From: Flavobacterium sp. J27
Lineage (GTDB): Bacteria > Bacteroidota > Bacteroidia > Flavobacteriales > Flavobacteriaceae
Direction: 5' to 3'
DNA length: 64,000 nucleotides
Assembly (NCBI RefSeq): GCF_004303025.1
Contig: NZ_PJQW01000005.1
Coordinates: 126,611-190,610, forward strand
Shown: positions 17,564 through 25,164 of the stretch, piece after piece
Position numbering within the stretch: the stretch's first letter is position 1
Layout: each line of letters begins with the position of its first letter
Translations under genes and position numbers: made by a program
The notes under the pieces: generated by a model
Seen by the model: only the letters and a program-made list of their open reading frames with translations
The model's database searches: none
What the model was told of the DNA's origin: nothing

Positions 17564-20500
17564 ATGCAAGTAAGATCTATTATATACGAAAAATTAGAAT
17601 CATTTATAAAAAAATACTATTGGAATGAATTAATAAAAGGATGTATTCTTTTTATTGGTTTAGGTTTATTTTATTTTATAATAACGTTGCTTATAGAACA
17701 TTTTTTATGGTTATCTATTATTGGACGCACACTTCTTTTTTGGTTATTTATTATTGTAGAATTTTTCTTATTTTTTAGATTTATTTGTTATCCAATTTTT
17801 AAATTATTTCGTATTGCTAAAGGAATTGATTTTAAGCAAGCTTCTCATATTATCGGTAATCATTTTGATGAAGTAAAAGATACTTTGCTTAATTTTTTAC
17901 AATTGGCATCTACAGAAAAACCTTCAGAATTAGTTTTAGCTTCAATCGTACAGAAGGAAAATAATTTGAAACCCATCCCCTTTTCTAATGCTATATCTTT
18001 TTCAAAAAATAAAAAGTTTTTACCTTATGCCTTAGTTCCTATCATTTTATTTGCTTTATTTTTTATTTCTGGAAATGCAACTATTATTTCAAATAGTTTT
18101 GACCGTGTAGTGCATTATCAGACTCAGTATATACCTCCTGCTCCTTTCCGTTTTTTTATAAGTAACAAAGATTTAGTTGCTCAACAGAATGAAGATTTTA
18201 CTTTAACTGTTCAAACTATTGGTACTATTATTCCAGAAAATGTTAGTATTACTATTGCTAACGAATCCTATTTTTTAGAAAATAATGGTAATGGATTTTT
18301 TCAATTTACTTTTAAAAATTGTACTTCAGATTTACTATTTTCTTTAGAATCTAATTCTATAAAAAGTGAAGACTATCTTTTAAAAGTTATTGATGTACCT
18401 TCAATATCTAATTTTCAAATGCAATTACATTACCCTTCTTATTTACATAAGAGTGATGAAATTATTGATGGATCCGGTAATGCTATTGTTCCTGAAGGCA
18501 CAGTCATTACTTGGAAAATTATAACGGAAGCTACTAATACTATTGAATCTATTTTTAATCTAAAAAAACATTCTTTTTCAAAAGAAAATTCAATCTTTAC
18601 CTTTTCAAAAAGTATATATGTCGATACTGATTATGCGATTATAACATCCAATATCAATATAGAGAATTATGAAAAATTAAACTATCATATTCATACTATT
18701 AAAGATGAATATCCTCAAATTTTTGTTCAAACTGCACCTGATAGTTTGCAATTAAAAAATAAAGTTATTATTGGTCAAGTTTCAGATGATTATGGTTTAT
18801 CAAAATTACAGCTGATATATTATAAAAAAGGTGAATCAACTATACAAAAAAGGCATGCTTTACCTTTAAATAAATCTACTGTTGATCGTTTCGTTTATAG
18901 CTTTCCAAATGGTATTCAATTAGAATCAGGTTTTGATTATGAATATTATTTTGAAGTTTTTGACAACGATCAAATTAATAACTTCAAATCTTCAAAGTCA
19001 TCGGTTTTTAAACATTATGAATTAACTAATGAAGAAACTAAAGAAGCTAATTTAAAAGAACAAAATGAAAATATTAATAGTCTTGAAAAATCATTAGAAA
19101 ATCAAGATAAGCAGATGAATGATTTAGAAAAAATCCAAAAAATTAATAAACAAAAGGAAAATTTAGATTTCAAAGATCAAAAAAAGATAAATGATTTTAT
19201 CAACCGTCAAAAAAAGCAAGACGAAATGATGAAAGAATTTACTAAAAAACTTTCTGATAATTTAGAAGATTTTAATCCCGAAAAGTTAGATGAAAAGAAA
19301 GAAGAATTAATTAGAAGATTAGAGGAAGCCGAAAAACAATCCAAAGAAAATGAAAAGCTTTTACAGGAACTAGAAGAATTATCAAAAAAATTAGAAAAAG
19401 AGAAATTGTTTGATAAAGCAGATAAATTAAAACAAAACAGTAAAACACAGTCTAAAAACCTTGAGCAATTAGTTGAATTAACTAAGCGTTTTTATGTTGA
19501 AAAGAAAGCGGAACAACTTGCTGAAAAATTGAATATGTTAGGTGATAAAGAAGAAAAATTAGCGGATGACAAAGATAATTCATTAGAAAAGCAAGAAAAA
19601 TTATCTAATGATTTTGATGAAATAAAAAAGGAATTAAATGATCTTGATGAAGAAAATAAAGAGTTAAAATCACCTTTAGATTTACCCAATGAAAAAAATG
19701 AACAACAAGATATTCAATATGACCTCAATAAATCTGAAGAGAATTTAAAAAACAAAGACACTAAAAGTGCTGGAAAAAATCAGAAATCAGCTGGTTCAAA
19801 AATGAAGCAAATGGGAAAACAAATAGCTATGTCTATGCAAGCTGGTGAGAGTGATCAAATGGAAGAAGATGCTCAATTGTTAAGACAAATTTTAGATAAT
19901 TTACTTTCTTTTTCTTTTGATGAAGAATCCCTTTTAAATCAAACTAAAAAAGTTCAAACTAAGTCATTGCAGTTTAATAAAATTTTAAAATTACAACAAG
20001 ACTTAAAAAATCAATTTAAACACATAGATGATAGTTTGTTTGCTATCTCTTTGCGAAATCCAAAAATTACCGAAACTATTTTAAATGAAGTTGGTGAAAT
20101 ACATTATAATTTAGATAAATCATTAGAGGTGTTAGCAGATAATAATATTTATAAAGGAAGCTCACATCAACAATATGTTTTAACTAGCGCTAATACATTA
20201 GCTGATTTTTTAAGTAATGTTAGAGATCAAATGCAAATGCAGATGCAATCTAGTGGTTCTGGAAAGCCTAAAAAAGGTAAAGGACAAGGTATGCAATTAC
20301 CAGATATTATTAAGATGCAACAAAGTTTAGGCGAGAAAATGAAAGAAGGCATGAAGTCTGGTGAAAAAGAAGGCAACAAACCTAGTGAAAAAAACAGCAA
20401 TAAACCTGGGGACAAAGAAGGTAAAGAAGGTAAACAAGGAAATAAATCTGCTGAGTCAAATAAAAGCAATTCAGGAGAAGGTCAAGATGGTATGGAAGGA

Positions 20501-20908
20501 GATGCTGGTAAAGTCTTAGATATAATTAAAGAACAACAAAAACTACGAGATGCTCTACAAAAAGCATTAGAAAAAGAAGGAATGACAGGATTAGGACAAA
20601 ACGCATTACAGCAGATGAAAGACTTAGAAAAACAATTAATTAATAAAGGGTTTAAAAATGAAACATTAAATAAGATGTTAAATTTAAATCACGAATTATT
20701 AAAATTAGAAAACGCAATACAACAACAAAGTGAAGATAATAAGCGAAAGTCGAATACTAACAAAGAAGATTATAATGGTATTAATAAAGAACTTTCAAAA
20801 GAGCTAAAAGAATATTTAAATAGTATAGAAATATTAAACAGACAAAGTTTACCTTTGCATCCAAATTACAACCAAAAGGTTCAGGAATATTTTAAAAACA
20901 ATGATTAA
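17564..20908 (+). CDS. Giant DUF4175-type membrane/coiled-coil protein
   Basis: An 1114-residue protein of the DUF4175 type seen in flavobacteria. Two hydrophobic segments fall in about residues 25-80 and a third near 155-173 (LPYALVPIILFALFF), followed by a beta-rich presumably periplasmic region to about 480. Residues about 490-760 are dominated by Glu/Lys/Leu coiled coil. Around 885-970 lies a Gly/Lys/Gln/Ser-rich low-complexity linker (SSGSGKPKKGKGQG). Function is unknown; envelope scaffolding is a guess from architecture. It overlaps the ybeY start by 8 bp, implying translational coupling. Confidence 0.85.
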   Translation: MQVRSIIYEKLESFIKKYYWNELIKGCILFIGLGLFYFIITLLIEHFLWLSIIGRTLLFWLFIIVEFFLFFRFICYPIFKLFRIAKGIDFKQASHIIGNHFDEVKDTLLNFLQLASTEKPSELVLASIVQKENNLKPIPFSNAISFSKNKKFLPYALVPIILFALFFISGNATIISNSFDRVVHYQTQYIPPAPFRFFISNKDLVAQQNEDFTLTVQTIGTIIPENVSITIANESYFLENNGNGFFQFTFKNCTSDLLFSLESNSIKSEDYLLKVIDVPSISNFQMQLHYPSYLHKSDEIIDGSGNAIVPEGTVITWKIITEATNTIESIFNLKKHSFSKENSIFTFSKSIYVDTDYAIITSNINIENYEKLNYHIHTIKDEYPQIFVQTAPDSLQLKNKVIIGQVSDDYGLSKLQLIYYKKGESTIQKRHALPLNKSTVDRFVYSFPNGIQLESGFDYEYYFEVFDNDQINNFKSSKSSVFKHYELTNEETKEANLKEQNENINSLEKSLENQDKQMNDLEKIQKINKQKENLDFKDQKKINDFINRQKKQDEMMKEFTKKLSDNLEDFNPEKLDEKKEELIRRLEEAEKQSKENEKLLQELEELSKKLEKEKLFDKADKLKQNSKTQSKNLEQLVELTKRFYVEKKAEQLAEKLNMLGDKEEKLADDKDNSLEKQEKLSNDFDEIKKELNDLDEENKELKSPLDLPNEKNEQQDIQYDLNKSEENLKNKDTKSAGKNQKSAGSKMKQMGKQIAMSMQAGESDQMEEDAQLLRQILDNLLSFSFDEESLLNQTKKVQTKSLQFNKILKLQQDLKNQFKHIDDSLFAISLRNPKITETILNEVGEIHYNLDKSLEVLADNNIYKGSSHQQYVLTSANTLADFLSNVRDQMQMQMQSSGSGKPKKGKGQGMQLPDIIKMQQSLGEKMKEGMKSGEKEGNKPSEKNSNKPGDKEGKEGKQGNKSAESNKSNSGEGQDGMEGDAGKVLDIIKEQQKLRDALQKALEKEGMTGLGQNALQQMKDLEKQLINKGFKNETLNKMLNLNHELLKLENAIQQQSEDNKRKSNTNKEDYNGINKELSKELKEYLNSIEILNRQSLPLHPNYNQKVQEYFKNND

Positions 20909-21320
20909 TTTTAATTACGAAACAGATTTTAGTTTAGATAACGAATTACAATATAGCAATTGGATTAATGAGGTAATTATTTCCGAAAATAAAGTTTTAG
21001 GGGAAATTAATTATATTTTCTGTAATGATGATTATTTACACAATATTAATGTCCAATATTTAAATCATGACACATTAACTGATATTATTAGTTTTGATTA
21101 CACAGAAGGAAATATTATTAGTGGCGATATTTTTATTTCTATTGAAAGAGTTAAAGATAATGCGATTGATTTTAACACAATTTTTATTTCAGAATTAAAG
21201 CGAGTTATTATACATGGAATTCTGCATTATTGTGGTTATAAAGACAAAAGTAAACAAGATGAATTAGTAATGCGTTCAAAGGAAGATGAAAAAATAAACA
21301 TGTTCCACGTGGAACCTTAA
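20901..21320 (+). CDS. ybeY: Endoribonuclease YbeY (16S rRNA maturation)
   Basis: A 139-residue YbeY/UPF0054 metalloprotein needed for 16S rRNA 3'-end maturation and ribosome quality control. The motif HGILHYCGYKDKS starts near residue 104. Two zinc-ligand histidines are present, while the third (H in the usual HxxLHLxGxDH) is replaced, as I recall is usual in Bacteroidota. The last codons encode MFHVEP and are a parS palindrome (21301-21316). The start overlaps the DUF4175 gene by 8 bp. Confidence 0.93.
   Translation: MINFNYETDFSLDNELQYSNWINEVIISENKVLGEINYIFCNDDYLHNINVQYLNHDTLTDIISFDYTEGNIISGDIFISIERVKDNAIDFNTIFISELKRVIIHGILHYCGYKDKSKQDELVMRSKEDEKINMFHVEP
21301..21316. promoter_or_regulatory. 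parS-like ParB-binding site 1 (inside ybeY)
   Basis: TGTTCCACGTGGAACC, 15 of 16 positions of the palindrome TGTTCCACGTGGAACA, which is the parS form known from Pseudomonas. It overlaps the coding sequence for MFHVEP at the end of ybeY. Confidence 0.85.
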
Positions 21321-21339
21321 GTTTTCTTTTTTCTTTTTT

Positions 21340-21355
21340 TGTTCCACGTGGAACA
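21340..21355. promoter_or_regulatory. parS site 2 (mnmG leader)
   Basis: TGTTCCACGTGGAACA, a perfect 16-bp palindrome, 39 bp from site 1. Confidence 0.92.
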
Positions 21356-21377
21356 AAAAAATCTTTCAAAGTAAATA

Positions 21378-21393
21378 TGTTCCACGTGGAACG
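21378..21393. promoter_or_regulatory. parS-like site 3 (mnmG leader)
   Basis: TGTTCCACGTGGAACG, 15 of 16 palindrome positions, 38 bp from site 2 and 34 bp before the mnmG ATG. Confidence 0.88.
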
Positions 21394-21426
21394 TATATTA
21401 ATTTTTAAATTATTATAAAACTTAAC

Positions 21427-23304
21427 ATGAGTTTATTTCAAGACAGATATGATGTGGTTGTAGTTGGTGGTGGGCATGCAGGTTGTGAAGCTGCTGCTGC
21501 TGCTGCTAATATGGGGTGCTCTACCCTATTAATAACCATGAGTTTGCAAAATATTGCGCAGATGTCATGTAATCCAGCTATGGGTGGAATAGCAAAAGGC
21601 CAAATTGTAAGAGAAATTGATGCGTTAGGTGGTTATTCAGGAATTGTTTCTGATAAAACAGCTATTCAGTTTAAAATGCTTAATAAATCGAAAGGACCTG
21701 CTATGTGGTCTCCTAGAGTTCAAAGTGATCGCATGCGTTTTGCTGAAGAATGGAGATTGCAATTAGAAAACACACCTAATCTAGATTTTTATCAAGAAAT
21801 GGTATCAGGTATTTTAACAGATAATGGAAAACTAATTGGTGTTAAAACTGCTTTAGGAATTGAGATAAAGGCTAAAACGGTTATCCTTACAAATGGAACT
21901 TTTTTAAATGGTTTAATTCATATTGGTGATAAACAATTTGGTGGTGGTCGTGCTGGTGAAAGCGCTTCTTTTGGTATTACTGAAGATTTAGTAAAATTAG
22001 GTTTTGAATCTGGTAGAATGAAAACGGGTACTCCTCCAAGAGTAGATGGTCGTTCTTTAGATTACTCAAAAATGATTGAACAACCAGGTGATACTATACC
22101 AGATAAATTTTCATATTCCAATCTAACAAAACCCTTGGCAATCCAAAAATCGTGTTATATGACTTATACTTCTAATGAAGTTCATGATTTGCTACGTGAA
22201 GGTTTTGATAGAAGTCCAATGTTTAATGGAAGAATTAAAAGTATTGGTCCGAGATATTGCCCTTCTATTGAGGACAAAATAAATCGTTTTGCTGATAAAG
22301 AGCGCCATCAATTATTTGTTGAACCAGAAGGTTGGAATACTGTTGAAGTTTATGTAAATGGTTTTTCTACTTCCTTACCAGAAGATGTTCAGTACAAAGC
22401 TATGCGTTCTGTTGTAGGTTTTGAAAAGGTTAAGTTTTTTAGAGCAGGTTATGCAATTGAATATGACTATTTCCCTCCTACGCAATTAAAACATACTTTG
22501 GAAACGAAACTTGTTCAAGGTTTATATTTTGCTGGTCAAATAAATGGAACTACTGGTTATGAAGAAGCTGCATCTCAAGGTTTAATGGCTGGTATAAATG
22601 CCGCTTTACAAGTTCAAGAACGTGAATCTTTTATTTTAAAAAGAAATGAAGCTTATATTGGTGTATTGATAGATGATTTAATTACTAAAGGAACAGAAGA
22701 ACCTTATCGTATGTTTACATCAAGAGCAGAGTATCGCACTTTATTAAGACAGGATAATGCAGACATCAGATTAACTCCTAAAGGTTTTGAAATTGGCTTA
22801 GCTAAGAAAGAACGTTTACTTCGAATGGAAGAAAAATTATCTAAGTCTGAAGCTATGGTGAATTTCTTTAAAGAAACCAGTTTGAAGCCAGAAGAAGCTA
22901 ATCCTGTTTTAGAATCTAAAGGTTCTAGTGCAATGGTACAACCTGATAAAATGTTTAAAGTGTTTTCTCGTCCACAAATCGATTTAGATGATATGGTGAA
23001 GTTTGAAAAAGTAAAACAATATATCAATGAGAATAATTTAGATAATGAAATTATTGAACAAGCTGAAATCCAAGTTAAATATTCTGGCTATATTGAAAAA
23101 GAAAAAAATCATGCAGATAAATTAAATAGATTAGAAGATGCAATTATTCCAGAGAATTTCGATTTTAATAAAATAAAATCCATCTCTATTGAAGCAAAAC
23201 AAAAACTTGAAAAAATACGACCTAAAACGATAGCACAGGCTTCTCGTATTAGTGGCGTTTCTCCTAGTGATATTTCTGTTTTACTTATTCACATGGGAAG
23301 ATAA
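21427..23304 (+). CDS. mnmG: tRNA uridine-5-carboxymethylaminomethyl(34) synthesis enzyme MnmG (GidA)
   Basis: A 625-residue FAD enzyme that, with MnmE, modifies U34 of the wobble position in several tRNAs. The FAD-binding motif VVVGGGHAGCEAA is at residues 11-23; SCNPAMGGIAKG, GTFLNG and the conserved GTPPRVDGRS follow, and the C-terminal helical domain binds MnmE. Length is normal. Its leader carries two parS sites and the spacer behind it a fourth. Location next to parS recalls the gidA-oriC association of other bacteria, though linkage here is inferred. Confidence 0.97.
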   Translation: MSLFQDRYDVVVVGGGHAGCEAAAAAANMGCSTLLITMSLQNIAQMSCNPAMGGIAKGQIVREIDALGGYSGIVSDKTAIQFKMLNKSKGPAMWSPRVQSDRMRFAEEWRLQLENTPNLDFYQEMVSGILTDNGKLIGVKTALGIEIKAKTVILTNGTFLNGLIHIGDKQFGGGRAGESASFGITEDLVKLGFESGRMKTGTPPRVDGRSLDYSKMIEQPGDTIPDKFSYSNLTKPLAIQKSCYMTYTSNEVHDLLREGFDRSPMFNGRIKSIGPRYCPSIEDKINRFADKERHQLFVEPEGWNTVEVYVNGFSTSLPEDVQYKAMRSVVGFEKVKFFRAGYAIEYDYFPPTQLKHTLETKLVQGLYFAGQINGTTGYEEAASQGLMAGINAALQVQERESFILKRNEAYIGVLIDDLITKGTEEPYRMFTSRAEYRTLLRQDNADIRLTPKGFEIGLAKKERLLRMEEKLSKSEAMVNFFKETSLKPEEANPVLESKGSSAMVQPDKMFKVFSRPQIDLDDMVKFEKVKQYINENNLDNEIIEQAEIQVKYSGYIEKEKNHADKLNRLEDAIIPENFDFNKIKSISIEAKQKLEKIRPKTIAQASRISGVSPSDISVLLIHMGR

Positions 23305-23323
23305 TATTTTAAGTTAGTATAAA

Positions 23324-23339
23324 TGTTTCACGTGAAACA
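23324..23339. promoter_or_regulatory. parS site 4, canonical form
   Basis: TGTTTCACGTGAAACA, identical to the classic Bacillus parS consensus. It lies 20 bp after mnmG and 49 bp before the methyltransferase start. Confidence 0.95.
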
Positions 23340-23387
23340 ACTTTGTTAAACCTTGTTATTACTACTCTTAGGAGTTTTTATAAGTTT

Positions 23388-24233
23388 ATGAATTTCGAAA
23401 AAAATGATGTTTACATTCAAGTTAAAGATTTTTCTGTCTCAGGAGAATCTTTTTCATTATTACTAGATAAAGATTTAGAATTACTCAAAACAAACCCTCA
23501 ACCCACTGCTTCCCTTTTACCATCGTATTATGAAAGTGAAGATTATATTTCACATACTGATCATTCTCGTAGTTTATTTGAGAATATGTATCAATTAGTA
23601 AAAAAAAGGGCGATTCAAAAGAAAGTTAAATTAATTACTAAATATAGCTCTAGAGGAACCTTGTTAGATATTGGAGCAGGTACAGGTGATTTTTTAGTTC
23701 AAGCAAATAAAGAAGGTTGGCAAACTTTAGGATTAGAACCCAATCAAAAAGCAAAACAAATTGCTATAGCAAAAGAAGTTCATTTTACTGATACTTTAGA
23801 AGAGTTAGCATCACATTCTTTTGATGTAATTACTATGTGGCACGTTTTAGAACATGTTCCTAACCTTAATGAACAAATTGAAGAACTAAAAAGATTATTA
23901 AAACCAGATGGTATTTTAATTGTAGCAGTTCCCAATTTCAAATCTTATGATGCACAATATTATAAACAGTTTTGGGCTGCTTATGATGTGCCCAGACATC
24001 TTTGGCATTTTTCCAAAAAGGCTATACAATTTTTATTTCAAAAGCATAATATAAATTTGTTTCAAGTGAAACCAATGTGGTTTGATAGTTTTTATGTGTC
24101 TTTATTGTCTGAAAAATATAAAACTGGAAAAATGAATTTTATTAAAGGGTTTTGTATTGGTTTTCTATCAAATTGTAAAGGAATTTTTAACAATGAGTTT
24201 TCTTCTCATATTTACTTGCTAAAAAACCAGTAA
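23388..24233 (+). CDS. Class I SAM-dependent methyltransferase
   Basis: A 281-residue protein with a Rossmann-type SAM site LLDIGAGTGDF near residues 92-102, acidic end of strand 2 in GLEPN, and the post-motif FDVITMWHVLEHV and LKPDGILIVAVPN. This is the UbiE/Methyltransf_11-13 layout; the substrate is not inferable. About 85 N-terminal residues precede the domain. An upstream TTG at 23343 is possible, but it would start right at the parS site, so the ATG at 23388 is preferred. Confidence 0.85.
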   Translation: MNFEKNDVYIQVKDFSVSGESFSLLLDKDLELLKTNPQPTASLLPSYYESEDYISHTDHSRSLFENMYQLVKKRAIQKKVKLITKYSSRGTLLDIGAGTGDFLVQANKEGWQTLGLEPNQKAKQIAIAKEVHFTDTLEELASHSFDVITMWHVLEHVPNLNEQIEELKRLLKPDGILIVAVPNFKSYDAQYYKQFWAAYDVPRHLWHFSKKAIQFLFQKHNINLFQVKPMWFDSFYVSLLSEKYKTGKMNFIKGFCIGFLSNCKGIFNNEFSSHIYLLKNQ

Positions 24234-24307
24234 AACCTATTTAAATTAGTTTTAGTTTGTTTTTATGTTTTTTATGATAAAATACCTTTCTTTTTTTAAA
24301 AAATGTC

Positions 24308-24328
24308 TAAAATCGCTTTATTTTAATT
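24308..24328. repeat. Motif shared with the 13.4-kb gene-free gap
   Basis: The core ATCGCTTTATTTTAATT within this 21-bp block matches 13395-13415 with one mismatch. Both copies lie in AT-rich non-coding spacers, and some flanking sequence (for example ACTTTTAC further on) is also similar. Role unknown. Confidence 0.45.
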
Positions 24329-24479
24329 CATTTTTAATAGTTGTTAATTATAGACTTTATATTTTAGTATAACTTTTACTTATAATTAAAAAAACACTAG
24401 AATTTGGTACTTCATAAGGAATTACTATTTTTACGGAAAATTTCAAATAAATATTTTAAAAGCAAATAATAATTTAAAA

Positions 24480-25076
24480 ATGAAAAAAGCCTTATTAATT
24501 TTAGGAGTTGCAATTGCACTAATTTCTTGTGATAAAAAAGAGGATAAAAAGGAAAGTTTTAAAACAGCATATATAGACACTGCAAAATTAATTCAGGATT
24601 ATGCAAAGTTTAAAGATGAAGACGAAAAATTTAAAGTAAAATCTCAAGAAATGGGTCGTCCTTTAGAAGCAAAATTAAAAGCATTTCAAACTGAGGCTTC
24701 AGGTTTTCAAAGAAATGCTCAAATTAAAGGTATGGCTTGGGCCCAACAAAAAGGAGCTGAATTACAACAAAGAGAACAAGAACTTTCTATGGAACAAGAT
24801 GCTCTTTTAAGACAAATTCAATCTGAAAGTGATAGTATCAGAACTACTATCGTAAAAGAATTAAAAGATTATATCAAAAGTTATGGTAAAAAAGAAGGAT
24901 ACGATTATATTTATGGAACTGGAGATGCAGCAACAATATTATTTGCAAAAGATCCTTATGATATTACAGAAGTAGTGTTAAAGAAATTAAATGATGAATT
25001 TAATGCTAAAAATGGAATTTCAGAAAAGAAAGAAGATTCAGATTCAGCTGATCATAAAGAAGAAGAAAAAAAATAA
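24480..25076 (+). CDS. OmpH/Skp-like lipoprotein
   Basis: A 198-residue protein with lipobox ALISC (Cys17). It has the OmpH/Skp layout: a short beta strand (TAYIDTAKLIQDY), a long helical hairpin rich in Gln, Glu and Lys (about residues 45-125), and a second strand (DYIYGTGDAATILFAKDPYDIT). Skp is a periplasmic chaperone for outer-membrane proteins; lipid anchoring is common in Bacteroidota versions. The C-terminus is a disordered acidic/basic tail. Confidence 0.85.
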   Translation: MKKALLILGVAIALISCDKKEDKKESFKTAYIDTAKLIQDYAKFKDEDEKFKVKSQEMGRPLEAKLKAFQTEASGFQRNAQIKGMAWAQQKGAELQQREQELSMEQDALLRQIQSESDSIRTTIVKELKDYIKSYGKKEGYDYIYGTGDAATILFAKDPYDITEVVLKKLNDEFNAKNGISEKKEDSDSADHKEEEKK

Positions 25077-25097
25077 GTTTCTATACTAGCTTATTAT

Positions 25098-25124
25098 AAA
25101 GCCCCAATATGGGGCTTTTTTATT
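25098..25124 (+). terminator. Terminator after the OmpH-like gene
   Basis: AAAGCCCC-AATA-TGGGGCTTT hairpin followed by T residues. Confidence 0.9.
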
Positions 25125-25137
25125 GTACTTCATTTTA

Positions 25138-25145
25138 TATATTTG
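25138..25145 (+). promoter_or_regulatory. -7 promoter element of the Pif1-like helicase gene
   Basis: TATATTTG, 19 bp before the ATG at 25165. Confidence 0.55.
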
Positions 25146-25164
25146 TATATAAATACATGCCAAA

